From Pelagibius sp037652055 (GTDB lineage Bacteria > Pseudomonadota > Alphaproteobacteria > Kiloniellales > Kiloniellaceae), in assembly GCF_037652055.1 (NCBI RefSeq), contig NZ_JBBKAH010000004.1, positions 360,925-424,924 of the forward strand: a stretch of DNA of 64,000 nucleotides, written 5' to 3'. A model generated the notes under the pieces. It saw only the letters and a list, made by a program, of their open reading frames with translations. It ran no database searches and was not told the DNA's origin. Both the position numbers and the translations under genes were made by a program. Each line of letters starts with the position of its first letter. The stretch's first letter is position 1. Positions 37,230-47,985 of this stretch are shown here, piece by piece.

Positions 37230-37260
37230 ATAACTATAGAGTTATTCGGGGCAAGATCAA
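37230..37260 (-). promoter_or_regulatory. Putative promoter of the DUF3604 gene with palindromic operator
   Basis: On the minus strand TTGATC is followed after 16 bp by TATAGT, about 75 bases before the start codon. The 16-base inverted repeat ATAACT-ATAG-AGTTAT at 37230-37245 covers the -10 box. Size and symmetry fit a GntR/UTRA operator. Confidence 0.5.
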
Positions 37261-37453
37261 AAATGCGCGGCCGGTGCGGTTGGGCCGTATCTCGCTGATT
37301 CCCTGGCCAGTTAACCGCTCGACGCCGTCGCCGCTGGCGCCGTGGTACTGCGCGCGCCGTTTCAGGCGATTTGACCTTCGCCGCGCTGCCCGCTATGTGC
37401 CTCGGGCGCGGCGTTCCCCCGTGGTGGTTCCTCTCATTGCGAGAAGGTTTTTC

Positions 37454-38023
37454 ATGAGCGGTCATATCCTCCCCTACCGCGGCCTGTGGCCGAAGATTCA
37501 TCCCGACGCCTACATCGCCGACACGGCCGCCGTGATCGGTGACGTGGAGATCGGCCCCGGCGCCTCGATCTGGTTCGGCTGCGTGCTGCGCGGGGACGTG
37601 AACAAAATCCGCATCGGGGCGGGGACCAATCTGCAGGACGGCACCATGGTGCACGGCAACCACGACCGCGCCGGCGACTACCGCGAGACCGGCGGCGGCA
37701 TGCCGACGATCATCGGCGCCAACGTCGTCGTCGGCCACAAGGCCATGCTGCACGCCTGCACCATCCAGGACGGCGCCTTCATCGGCATGGCGGCTGTGGT
37801 GATGGACAAGGCGGTGGTGGAATCGCGCGGCATGGTGGCGGCCGGCGCGCTGGTGACCCCGGGCAAGCGGGTACTGAGCGGCCAGCTGTGGGGCGGCAGC
37901 CCGGCCCGCTTCATGCGCGAGCTGCGCGATGCCGAGATGGCCGACTTTGAATATCAGGCCGGCCATTACCGCAAGCTGGCGACCAACTACCTGACCGCAC
38001 GCCAGGAGCGGGGCGGGCAGTAG
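37454..38023 (+). CDS. Gamma-class carbonic anhydrase-like protein
   Basis: 189-residue left-handed beta-helix protein with hexapeptide repeats. It has WFGCVLRGDVNKIRIG with the conserved Arg and Asp, NLQDGTMVHGN, and VGHKAMLHAC, which supply the histidine metal ligands. These proteins hydrate CO2 or act in related assemblies such as complex I; the family has many catalytically untested members. The ATG follows GAGAAGG. The upstream 290 bp contain only the divergent promoter for the DUF3604 gene. Confidence 0.9.
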   Translation: MSGHILPYRGLWPKIHPDAYIADTAAVIGDVEIGPGASIWFGCVLRGDVNKIRIGAGTNLQDGTMVHGNHDRAGDYRETGGGMPTIIGANVVVGHKAMLHACTIQDGAFIGMAAVVMDKAVVESRGMVAAGALVTPGKRVLSGQLWGGSPARFMRELRDAEMADFEYQAGHYRKLATNYLTARQERGGQ

Positions 38024-38056
38024 AGGCGACGCCACCGATGTTCTGACAGGCGTTGG

Positions 38057-39898
38057 CTAACCCTTGCGCTTGCCCTTGCCGTTCTTCGGCGCTTCGTCGC
38101 TGTCCTGGGCTTGGACCTTCACGTAGCTGCCGGGGGCGTCCTCCAGGACCTTCAGCTTGCCGTCGCCCGGCTTGCGCGCCGCCACCTTGCCGTCGCTGAA
38201 GGTTTCAATCCACGTCTGCCATTCCGGCCACCAGGAGCCCTGGTGTTCGTCGGCGCTGTTGCACCAGGCGTCGGGATCCTTCGGGTTCTTGTCGTTGGTC
38301 CAGTAGCCGTACTTCTGTGCTTCGGGCGGATTGACGACGCCGGCGATGTGGCCGGATCCGGCAAGGATGAACTTCACCGGCCCCCCCAGCAGCTGGGTGG
38401 CCGAGTAGGTCGCCTTCCACGGCGCGATGTGGTCCTCGCGGGTCGAGATCAGGCAGGCCGGCTGCTTCACCTTCGAGAGGTCGATCTTCACGCCCTTCAA
38501 GGTGATGCCGCCGGGCTCGACCAGCTTGTTCTCCTGGTACATGCGGCGCAGGTAGAAGCTGTGCATGGCCGCCGGCATCCGCGTCGAGTCGGAATTCCAG
38601 TACAACAGGTCGAAGGGGAAGGGGTCCTTGCCCATCAGGTAGTTGTTCACCACGAAGGACCAGATGAGATCGTTGGCGCGCAGCATGTTGAAGGTGGTCG
38701 CCATGTCGGCGCCTTCCAGGTAGCCCTTGTCCTTCATCTTTTCTTCGAGGGCGGCCAACTGCACCTCGTCGATGAAGACGCCGAGCTCGCCGGACTCCTT
38801 GAAGTCCAGCATGGTGGTGAAGAAGGTCGCCGATTTCACCCGGTCGTCCTTCTGGGCCGCCATGTAGGCGAGGGTACAGGCCAGCAGCGTGCCGCCGAGA
38901 CAATACCCGATGACGTTGACATCCTCTTCACCGGTTGCCCGCTCGATGGCGTCCAGCGCGGTGAGCGGGCCGTCGGTCATGTAGTCCTCGAACGACTTCG
39001 CCTTCAGCTTTTCGTTGGGATTGACCCAGGAGATGACGAAGACGGTGTGGCCCTGTTCGACGGCCCAGCGGATGAAGGAGTTTTTCGGCCGCAGGTCGAG
39101 GATATAGAACTTGTTGATCCAGGGCGGAATGATCAGCAGCGGCCGCTTGAAGACTTCGGCGGTCGTCGGCTCGTACTGGATCAGCTGCATGAGGTCGTTC
39201 TGGTAGACCACCTTGCCCGGCGTCAGCCCGATGTTCTCGCCCAGCTTGAAGGCCTCGATGTCGGTCATCCGGATCTTGAGGCGGCCCTTGCCGCGCTCCA
39301 GGTCGTCGAGGAGGTTGTGCAGCCCCTTCACCAGGTTCTCGCCGCCTGACTCCAGCGTCGCACGCAGCACCTCCGGGTTCGTCATCACGAAGTTGGAGGG
39401 CGCCATGGCGTCGACGAACTGGCGGGTATAGAAGTCGACCTTCTGGGCGGTCTTGTCGTCCAGACCCTCGACGTCCTTCACGGTCGACTGCATCCAGCGC
39501 GCGGTCAGCAGGTAGGACTGCTTCACGAAGTCGAACAGGTCGTTCTCGTCCCACTCCGGGTGCTTGAAGCGGCGGTCGCCCTTCTCCGGTGTCGCGATGG
39601 GGTCGGGCTCCTGGCCCATCATGCGCTGGGCCGTCGTCTGCCACAGCCGCATGTAGTCCTGCCACAGGTTCATCTGCGCCTGCACCAGCTTGGCCGGATC
39701 GGCCATCATGCGGTGGGTCATCTCCATGAAGGCGGCGCCGATGTTCAGCGGATCGAAGTTGTTGGGCGTGGCGCCCGGCTCCTGCCGGGCCAGGAAGTTG
39801 GCGACCAGCTTCTGGCTGCGCTCGGCGATGGCCGCCATGGACTTCGAGATTTCGACGGGATCGGGCAGTTTGATGTCGGGGGGCTGTTGCTCCGCCAT
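38057..39898 (-). CDS. phaC: Class I poly(3-hydroxyalkanoate) synthase
   Basis: Polymerises hydroxyacyl-CoA into polyhydroxyalkanoate at granule surfaces. The 613-residue protein has the N-terminal PhaC_N region and an alpha/beta-hydrolase core with the lipase-like box GYCLGG holding the catalytic Cys333. The catalytic Asp is in STREDHIAPW and the His in GSGHIAG. The C-terminus is lysine-rich. The ATG at 39898 follows AGGAAGCCGCT. No phaA, phaB or phasin gene is adjacent. Confidence 0.95.
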   Translation of the reverse strand: MAEQQPPDIKLPDPVEISKSMAAIAERSQKLVANFLARQEPGATPNNFDPLNIGAAFMEMTHRMMADPAKLVQAQMNLWQDYMRLWQTTAQRMMGQEPDPIATPEKGDRRFKHPEWDENDLFDFVKQSYLLTARWMQSTVKDVEGLDDKTAQKVDFYTRQFVDAMAPSNFVMTNPEVLRATLESGGENLVKGLHNLLDDLERGKGRLKIRMTDIEAFKLGENIGLTPGKVVYQNDLMQLIQYEPTTAEVFKRPLLIIPPWINKFYILDLRPKNSFIRWAVEQGHTVFVISWVNPNEKLKAKSFEDYMTDGPLTALDAIERATGEEDVNVIGYCLGGTLLACTLAYMAAQKDDRVKSATFFTTMLDFKESGELGVFIDEVQLAALEEKMKDKGYLEGADMATTFNMLRANDLIWSFVVNNYLMGKDPFPFDLLYWNSDSTRMPAAMHSFYLRRMYQENKLVEPGGITLKGVKIDLSKVKQPACLISTREDHIAPWKATYSATQLLGGPVKFILAGSGHIAGVVNPPEAQKYGYWTNDKNPKDPDAWCNSADEHQGSWWPEWQTWIETFSDGKVAARKPGDGKLKVLEDAPGSYVKVQAQDSDEAPKNGKGKRKG

Positions 39899-40040
39899 AG
39901 CGGCTTCCTTATCCTGCATCTGGTTGCCGCAACCCGGCGCCGGCCTGCGGGGACTCGGCATGGAAACGCGAGTTTGCTTAATTGTTTTCAAGGTAATGGG
40001 GGGGTGAGTCCGTTTCAATAGCGGTAACGGCGGCAAGGGA

Positions 40041-40064
40041 CGCCGAAAACCTCGGTTTTCGGCG
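40041..40064 (+). other. Perfect hairpin between phaC and the OmpA-like gene
   Basis: CGCCGAAAAC and GTTTTCGGCG form a 10-bp stem with a CTCG loop in the 232-bp divergent gap. There is no T-run, so an operator or leader structure is more likely than a terminator. Confidence 0.45.
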
Positions 40065-40130
40065 GCGTTGCGGGGCGCCGGACCGGAGGGAGACACGGAT
40101 TCAAACGCCCGTCTTAAGGAAGAAGAGGCG

Positions 40131-40931
40131 ATGATCGACAAGCAGGAGGCGATGATACCGCTGGCCCGGGAGAACGGCGGGCCGGCCGCCGGGCGGCGCC
40201 GGGGCTGGCCGCTGGCGGCACTGACGGCCGCAGCGCTGGCGCTGGGCGGCTGCGCGGCGTTGCAGGATGCGACCAAGACGCCCGAGGAAGCGGCGGCGGA
40301 GCAGCCCGCCCAGGTGAGAGCCGAGGGGGCGAAGGACACGTTTCCGAGCCTCGGCGAGGTCCCCAAGGAGCCGCGGCCCTACACCGCCCCGGAAGACCGG
40401 GAGAAGGTCATGGCCGAGATGGCCGAGGACCGCAGCCAGGCGACCTTTACCGAGGCGCCGCCCCTGGAAACCGCGGCGCCGCGCGATCCCTTCGCCTCCA
40501 GCCTCATCATCGAGGGCGATTCGGTGACCACCAGCGACCAGGTCTCCGGCCTGCCGCTGCAGACCGGCGCCGGCGGCGGCCAGTTGGCGGCGATCATCTT
40601 CTTCGGGCACGGCGCGGCCGATCTGGATGCCCGCGACCGCGGCGTGCTGAACGACGTCGCCGCCCTCTACAGGCAGCGCGGCGGCAGCCTCAGGATCGTC
40701 GGCCACGCCAGCAGCCGGACCCAGAACGCGCCCCCCGACGAGCACCAGCTCGCCAATTTCGAGACCTCGCTGGAGCGGGCCGAGGTGGTTCAGGCGGCCC
40801 TGGTGGACCTCGGCGTGCCGTTGGAAGTCATGCAGACCGAGGCGGTGGGCGATGCCGAGCCGGTCTATCACGAGTTCATGCCGTCGGGGGAAGCGGGCAA
40901 CCGCCGGGTCGAAATCTTCCTGGAAAACTAG
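40131..40931 (+). CDS. OmpA-like lipoprotein
   Basis: 266-residue predicted lipoprotein: a basic N-terminus, hydrophobic PLAALTAAALALGG and lipobox LGGC. The middle is acidic and flexible. The C-terminal OmpA/MotB-type domain (about residues 160-266) runs from IIFFGHGAADLD through GSLRIVGHASSR to GNRRVEIFLEN and should bind peptidoglycan. The ATG at 40131 is preceded by AAGGAAGAAGAGG. It resembles Pal in layout but lacks the Tol-Pal neighbours. Confidence 0.82.
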   Translation: MIDKQEAMIPLARENGGPAAGRRRGWPLAALTAAALALGGCAALQDATKTPEEAAAEQPAQVRAEGAKDTFPSLGEVPKEPRPYTAPEDREKVMAEMAEDRSQATFTEAPPLETAAPRDPFASSLIIEGDSVTTSDQVSGLPLQTGAGGGQLAAIIFFGHGAADLDARDRGVLNDVAALYRQRGGSLRIVGHASSRTQNAPPDEHQLANFETSLERAEVVQAALVDLGVPLEVMQTEAVGDAEPVYHEFMPSGEAGNRRVEIFLEN

Positions 40932-41065
40932 ACCCGCCGTCGCTACAAGAACCCGCTGAGCCGCGCCGGCGCCATCATGCCGGCATCCTTGGGGCGCCGG
41001 CTCGCCTGCAGCGGCTTTTCGCGGGTTTGCATCTCTAGCGGGTTTGAAGGTCCGCCTGTACGACC

Positions 41066-42282
41066 ATGACTCAGGATTTCCATCGCATAAAGCGCCTGCC
41101 GCCTTATGTCTTCGCCGAGGTCAACGCCTTGAAATCCAAGGCGCGGGCGGCCGGCGAGGACATCATCGACTTCGGCATGGGCAACCCCGACCAGCCGCCG
41201 CCGCAGCATGTCATCGACAAGCTCGCCGAGACCCTGGCCGACCCGCGGGCGCACCGCTACTCCACCTCGCGCGGCATTCCGGGCCTGCGCAAGGCGCACG
41301 CGGCCTATTACCTCAGACGTTTCGGTGTGGAACTGGACCCGGAGCGCGAGGTCATCGTCACCCTGGGCTCCAAGGAGGGCCTGGCCAACCTCGCCCAGGC
41401 GATCACCAGCCCGGGCGACATCATCCTCGCGCCCAACCCGAGCTATCCGATCCACGCCTTCGGCTTCATCATCGCCGGCGCGGCGATCCGCAGCATCCCG
41501 GTCGCGCCGGGCTTCGATTTCATGGACCAGCTGGAGCGCGCGATGCGCCACTCGGTGCCGAAACCCTCGGCCCTGGTGCTCAACTATCCCTCGAACCCGA
41601 CGGCAGAAGTCGTTGATCTTAATTTCTATTCCACTGTCGTGGATTTCTGCCGCGAGAACGGGATCTACATCATCTCCGACCTCGCCTATGCCGAGGTCTA
41701 CTTCGGCGGGCCGCCGCCGCCGTCGATCCTGCAGATCCCCGGCGCCAAGGAGATCGCGGTCGAGTTCACCTCGCTCTCCAAGACCTATTCGATGCCCGGC
41801 TGGCGCATCGGCTTCTGCGCCGGCAATCCCGGTCTCATCGCCGCCCTGGCGCGGGTGAAGTCCTACCTCGACTACGGCGCCTTCACACCGATCCAGGTCG
41901 CCGCCACCGCGGCGCTCAACGGCCCGCAGGACTGCATCGACGAGATGCGCGCGCGCTACCGCCGCCGCCGCGACGTGCTGGTCTCCGGTCTCAACGCCGC
42001 CGGCTGGGCCGTTCCCAGCCCGCCGGCCACGATGTTCTGCTGGGCGCCGCTGCCGGCGCCGCTGAAGGACATGGGCTCGCTGGAGTTCTCCAAGCTGCTG
42101 CTGGAGAAGGCGCAGGTCGCCGTCGCCCCGGGCATCGGCTTCGGCGAGTACGGCGAGGGCTTCGTGCGCCTCGGCCTGGTCGAGAACGAGCACCGCACCC
42201 GTCAGGCGGTGCGCAACATCAAGGCCTTCCTCAAGTCCCTGGGCATCAACGAACAGGGCACACAGGTTCGGAACATCGCTTC

Positions 42283-42286
<4 letters not shown>
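41066..42286 (+). CDS. PLP aminotransferase, LL-diaminopimelate/alanine type
   Basis: 406-residue class I/II aminotransferase of the AlaA/DapL-like group. Conserved parts are DFGMGNPDQPPP, NPSYPIHAFGF, NYPSNPTA, DLAYAEVYF and the PLP lysine in SLSKTYSMPGWRIGF, with RLGLVENEHR near the end. Relatives are annotated as LL-diaminopimelate aminotransferase or alanine transaminase and I cannot choose between them. An A+T-rich patch lies near base 41610. The stop overlaps the TTG start of hom, implying a shared amino-acid operon. Confidence 0.87.
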
Positions 42287-43623
<1,337 letters not shown>

Positions 43624-43645
43624 CCGACAGCCCCCAGAGGACCCG

Positions 43646-44644
43646 ATGCCGAAAGCCAGCTCGCCACTCAGCGCCATGGACCGCAACCTTGCCCTGGAGA
43701 CGGTGCGTGTCACCGAAGCCGCCGCACTTGCCGCCTCGCGCCTGATGGGCCGCGGCGACGAGAAGGCCGCCGACCAGGCCGCCGTCAACGCCATGCGCCA
43801 GTCGCTCAACGGCCTCTCGATCGACGGCACCGTGGTGATCGGCGAGGGCGAGCGCGACGAGGCGCCGATGCTCTACATCGGCGAGAAGGTCGGCTCCGGC
43901 GGGCCGGCCATCGACATCGCCCTGGATCCGCTGGAAGGCACCACCATCACCGCCAAGGGCGGACAGAACGCGCTGGCGGTCATCGCCATGGCCGAGGCCG
44001 GCAACTTCCTCAACGCGCCCGACACCTACATGAGCAAGATCGCCGTCGGCGGCGGCCTGCCGGACGACTTGGTCGACCTCGACGAGGAGCCGGCGGTGAA
44101 CCTGAAGAATCTCGCCAAGGCCAAGAAAGTCGACGTCTCCGACCTGGTCGCCTGCATCCTCGACCGCCCGCGCCACAGCGACATCATCGCCAAGGTGCGC
44201 GCCGCCGGGGCGCGCATCATGCTGATCGGCGACGGCGACGTCTCCGGCGTCATGGCGACCAGCGCCAAGGACAGCGGTGTCGACATCTACCTGGGCGTCG
44301 GCGGCGCGCCGGAGGGCGTGCTGGCCGCCGCCGCGCTGCGCTGCATCGGCGGCCAGTTCCAGGGCCGCCTGGTGTTCCGCAACGACGACGAGCGCAAGCG
44401 GGCCGACAAGTGGGGCATCAAGGACTACGACCGCAAGTACAGCCTGCAAGAGCTGGCCAGCGGCGATGTCATGTTCGCCGCCACCGGCGTCACCGACGGT
44501 TCCATGCTGCGCGGCGTGCGCCGCTTCCACGGCGGCGCCACCACCCATTCCGTGGTCATGCGCTCCAAGTCCGGCACCGTGCGCTACGTCGAGGCGCACC
44601 ACAACTTCGAGCGCAAGACCTGGTACGACTCTCTGGGCGTGTGA
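43646..44644 (+). CDS. glpX: Class II fructose-1,6-bisphosphatase
   Basis: Gluconeogenic phosphatase removing the 1-phosphate of fructose 1,6-bisphosphate. The 332-residue GlpX protein has VIGEGERDEAPMLYIGE with the metal-binding acidic cluster, DIALDPLEGT, GDGDVSGVMAT and LGVGGAPEGVLAAAALRC. The gene follows hom by 22 bp and precedes recJ by 24 bp; hom-glpX-recJ is a common alphaproteobacterial order. Confidence 0.96.
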   Translation: MPKASSPLSAMDRNLALETVRVTEAAALAASRLMGRGDEKAADQAAVNAMRQSLNGLSIDGTVVIGEGERDEAPMLYIGEKVGSGGPAIDIALDPLEGTTITAKGGQNALAVIAMAEAGNFLNAPDTYMSKIAVGGGLPDDLVDLDEEPAVNLKNLAKAKKVDVSDLVACILDRPRHSDIIAKVRAAGARIMLIGDGDVSGVMATSAKDSGVDIYLGVGGAPEGVLAAAALRCIGGQFQGRLVFRNDDERKRADKWGIKDYDRKYSLQELASGDVMFAATGVTDGSMLRGVRRFHGGATTHSVVMRSKSGTVRYVEAHHNFERKTWYDSLGV

Positions 44645-44668
44645 GGCGAAGAGATCGCTAGCGGGGCA

Positions 44669-46471
44669 ATGAACGGGCGCGGCTGCTTCCTGGGCGTCGA
44701 ACGTTCGCTCTGCGGCAAGCGCTGGGAGGAACGCCTGGCCGACGGCCGCCAGGCGCTCGCGCTGTCGCAGCAGCTGGGCCTGCCGGAGATCGTCGGCCGC
44801 GTGCTGGCCGCGCGCGGCGTCGATGGGGAGGAGGCAGAGCGCTTCCTCAACCCGACCCTGCGTGCCTACCTGCCGGACCCCTCCGTGTTCCAGGACATGG
44901 ACCGCGCTGCCCAGCGCCTGGTCCGCGCGGTGGAGGCGGGCGAGAAGGTCGCCGTCTTCGGCGACTACGACGTCGACGGCGCGACCTCTTCGGCAGTGCT
45001 GGGGCGCTTCTTCGCGGCACTCGGCGTGCCGCTGCAGATCTACATCCCCGACCGCCTGGCGGAGGGCTACGGCCCCAACGCGCCGGCCCTCAAGCGCCTG
45101 AAGGCCGCCGGCGTCGACCTGGTCATCACCGTCGATTGCGGCATCACCGCCTTTGATGCGCTGGACGCGGCGGCGGCGGCGGGCCTGGAGGTCATCGTCG
45201 TCGACCACCATGCCGCCGAGCCGCGCCTGCCGGCTGCGGCCGCGGTGGTGAATCCCAACCGCCTCGACGACAGCTCCGGCCTGGGCCAGCTCGCCGCGGT
45301 CGGCGTCGCCTTCCTGCTCGTCGTGGCGCTGAACCGCGCGCTGCGCGATGCCGGCTGGTACCGGCGCGCGGGCCGCCCGGAGCCCGACCTGCTGCAGTGG
45401 CTCGACCTCGTGGCGCTCGGCACCGTCTGCGACGTGGTGCCGCTGACGGGGCTCAACCGCGCCCTGGTGGCGCAGGGGCTGAAGGTCATGGCGGCGCGGC
45501 GCAACGCCGGCCTGGTGGCCTTGAGCGACGTCGCGCGCATGGATGAGAAGCCCGGCACCTACCACGCGGGCTTCCTGCTCGGCCCGCGGGTGAACGCCGG
45601 CGGACGCGTCGGCGAGGCGCCGCTGGGCGCGCGCCTCTTGACCTGCGACGACCCGGGCGAGGCGGCCGCCATCGCCGTCCGGCTCGACGCCTACAACGCC
45701 GAGCGCAAGGCGATCGAAGTGCAGGTGCTCGACCAGGCGATCCGCCAGGTGGAGGAGACGGGACCCGGTGAAGGACTGGTGTTTGCCGCTTCCGAAGGCT
45801 GGCACGCCGGCGTCATCGGCATCGTCGCCAGCCGCCTGAAGGAGCGCTTCAACAAGCCGGCCCTGGTGGTGGCGCTCGAGAACGGCGTCGGCAAGGGCTC
45901 GGCGCGCTCGGTGCCCGGCGTCGATCTCGGCGCCGCGGTCATCGCCGCGCGCCAGGAGGGCCTGCTGGTGAACGGCGGCGGCCATGCCATGGCGGCCGGC
46001 CTCACCGTCGCGCAGGAGCATCTCGCGGCACTCACGGCCTTTCTCGACACGCGTCTCGCGCGCCGCCTGGCGGAGATCGACTACCGCCCGTCGCTGGGCA
46101 TCGACGGCGCCCTGAAGCCGCGCGGCGCCACCCTGGAGCTGCTGGAACAGCTCGAGCGTTGCGGCCCCTTCGGCGTCGGCAACGTGCAGCCGCGCTTTGC
46201 GCTGACGGCGGTCAAGGTCTCCAAGGCCTCCGTGGTGGGCGAGAACCACGTGCGCTGCTTCCTGGGCGATGCGGCGGGCTCGGGCGGCGGCAGCCTGAAA
46301 GGCATCGCCTTCCGCGCCCTCGACAGCGATCTCGGCCCGGCGCTGCTGCAGACCGCCGGCCTGCCGCTGCACGTCGCCGGACGCCTGCAGGTCGACCGCT
46401 GGAACGGCCGCGAGGGCGTGCAGTTCGTCATCGAGGACGCGGCCCCGGTTTCCGGCGGCCCCGCATTCTGA
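44669..46471 (+). CDS. recJ: Single-stranded-DNA-specific exonuclease RecJ
   Basis: 5'-3' exonuclease on single-stranded DNA used in recombination and mismatch repair. The 600-residue sequence has the DHH-family motifs VFGDYDVDGATSSA, TVDCGITAFDA, VIVVDHHAAEPRLP and LGTVCDVVPL, and the DHHA1 domain GKGSARSVPGVDLG with NGGGHAMAAG. The C-terminal OB fold is present. Its end is followed by a 363-bp non-coding stretch containing the second 157-bp element. Confidence 0.96.
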   Translation: MNGRGCFLGVERSLCGKRWEERLADGRQALALSQQLGLPEIVGRVLAARGVDGEEAERFLNPTLRAYLPDPSVFQDMDRAAQRLVRAVEAGEKVAVFGDYDVDGATSSAVLGRFFAALGVPLQIYIPDRLAEGYGPNAPALKRLKAAGVDLVITVDCGITAFDALDAAAAAGLEVIVVDHHAAEPRLPAAAAVVNPNRLDDSSGLGQLAAVGVAFLLVVALNRALRDAGWYRRAGRPEPDLLQWLDLVALGTVCDVVPLTGLNRALVAQGLKVMAARRNAGLVALSDVARMDEKPGTYHAGFLLGPRVNAGGRVGEAPLGARLLTCDDPGEAAAIAVRLDAYNAERKAIEVQVLDQAIRQVEETGPGEGLVFAASEGWHAGVIGIVASRLKERFNKPALVVALENGVGKGSARSVPGVDLGAAVIAARQEGLLVNGGGHAMAAGLTVAQEHLAALTAFLDTRLARRLAEIDYRPSLGIDGALKPRGATLELLEQLERCGPFGVGNVQPRFALTAVKVSKASVVGENHVRCFLGDAAGSGGGSLKGIAFRALDSDLGPALLQTAGLPLHVAGRLQVDRWNGREGVQFVIEDAAPVSGGPAF

Positions 46472-46513
46472 TCCGCCGGCATTCACGCAACGGCAATACA
46501 CACACACACCGCT

Positions 46514-46670
46514 GTCGCCCCGGGGCTTGACCCCGGGGCCCATTGGCACCAGCACGCGGCACAGCAGCCCTCTGTATGCGTCTACGCCAGCCGCAAGGAC
46601 GGAAAAGAATTTTGTCGATGACCGTTGAACGGCGAGGGCATTGGGTCCCGGGGTCAAGCCCCGGGACGAC
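46514..46670. repeat. 157-bp interspersed element, copy 2
   Basis: Same length and plan as the copy at 23547-23703. The left end is GTCGCCCCGGGGCTTGACCC and the right end ends CAAGCCCCGGGACGAC; both ends fold into near-perfect GC hairpins. The core shares CCAGCACG and CGCCAGCCGCA with copy 1 but is otherwise diverged and more A+T-rich. The rest of the recJ to DUF1194 gap shows nothing else. Confidence 0.8.
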
Positions 46671-46834
46671 AACCTTGGGCTTGGCGGGGGCCGAGCCTCT
46701 GTCGCGTGCGATTGGGGAATCCTGAAGGGGTCGATCCCGACGCCTGCCTCCGCCTGCGCACCACAATCCCGACAAAATCCCCGGTTATCCCTCTCTCTTC
46801 TTAGAGACAGGGGGCCGCCGCCACGGTTAGGCTT

Positions 46835-47767
46835 ATGGTCATGGCTGTGCGCTGCGCTTCTTTCCGGCCTCGCGCCCGCCGCTGCCCGGCACGGGGAGGC
46901 GGTGCGGCGCGCGTTCTCGCTGGACTTCTCTTCCTCGCCGCGCTCGCCCCCGGGGCCGGCCGGGCGCAATTCGAGCCCGCCCAGTTCGAGCCCATCGTGC
47001 CGGGGCCGGTGCAGCCGGTCAGCCTGGAACTGGTGCTGGCGGTCGACACCTCCTCCTCGGTATCGCCCGAAGAGTTCGACCTGCAGATGCACGGCTTCTC
47101 CGGTGCCTTCCGGGACCCCTCGGTGATCGCCGCGATCCTCGCCACCGGGACCAGCGGCATCGCCGTCTCGATGATCCAGTGGTCCGACAACCGCCGCCAG
47201 CAGCTGGCGGTCGACTGGGCGCTGCTGACCGACGAGGCCAGCATCCTGGCCTTCGCCGAGGCCATCGACGACACACCGCGCTTCCTCGACGGCGGCGGCA
47301 CCGCGATCAGCGGCGCCATCGAGTTCGGCCTCGCCGAACTCAGCCGCAACGCCTTCGCGGGCACCCGCCAGGTGATCGACATCTCCGGCGACGGCCGCGC
47401 CAACCAGGGCGCCTCGCCGGACAGCCTGCGCGACCTGGCCATCCTGCAGGGCGTCACCGTGAACGGCCTGGCCATCCTCAACGAGGACACCTCGGTCGCC
47501 GACTACTACAAGACCAACGTGATCGGCGGCGAGGGCGCCTTCGTGATGACCGCCAACGACTACGAGTCGTTCGCCCTGGCGATCCAGGAAAAGCTGATCA
47601 AGGAGATCGGCGGCGTGCCGGTGGCCGAAGGTCCCGGAGCCCCCGGGGCGCCCGGCGGGCGCACGGTGGCAGCGGGCGCCGAGCTGGCCCAAATGCCGGA
47701 AGCGGCGGCGGAGCGGACCGCCCTCGGAGGGCCCCGCCCGCCGCGGCGCGGAGTCGTGCCGGAGTGA
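46835..47767 (+). CDS. DUF1194 exported von Willebrand factor A-like protein
   Basis: 310-residue protein with an arginine-rich signal peptide (hydrophobic VLAGLLFLAALAPGAG) and a VWA-type domain. The MIDAS motif appears as VDTSSSVSP, with GGGTAISGAIEFGL and IDISGDGRANQG completing the metal site. DUF1194 proteins are exported and of unknown function. The mature start has a duplicated QFEPAQFEP, again a 12-bp tandem copy. The C-terminus is Pro/Gly/Ala-rich. The ATG at 46841 is an alternative start. Confidence 0.85.
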   Translation: MVMAVRCASFRPRARRCPARGGGAARVLAGLLFLAALAPGAGRAQFEPAQFEPIVPGPVQPVSLELVLAVDTSSSVSPEEFDLQMHGFSGAFRDPSVIAAILATGTSGIAVSMIQWSDNRRQQLAVDWALLTDEASILAFAEAIDDTPRFLDGGGTAISGAIEFGLAELSRNAFAGTRQVIDISGDGRANQGASPDSLRDLAILQGVTVNGLAILNEDTSVADYYKTNVIGGEGAFVMTANDYESFALAIQEKLIKEIGGVPVAEGPGAPGAPGGRTVAAGAELAQMPEAAAERTALGGPRPPRRGVVPE

Positions 47768-47863
47768 GGCGTTGCGGCCCGGATTGCCGCGGCATTTCGG
47801 CGACGTTCAACCGGATGGGCTTGCATTCCCGCGGCAGAGCGGCTAAATCCACTCCGCTCTCAA

Positions 47864-47939
47864 GACCCCATCGTCTAGAGGCCTAGGACACCGCCCTTTC
47901 ACGGCGGCGACGCGGGTTCGAATCCCGCTGGGGTCGCCA
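47864..47939 (+). tRNA. tRNA-Glu (anticodon TTC)
   Basis: A 76-base cloverleaf folds with acceptor GACCCCA/TGGGGTC and encoded CCA. The anticodon arm is CCGCC-CTTTCAC-GGCGG and the T arm CGGG-TTCGAAT-CCCG. The anticodon TTC reads GAA/GAG. Confidence 0.96.
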
Positions 47940-47985
47940 CTTCCTCACATGAAATGAATTCAGCGCGCCGGCATCGCCAGACGCG

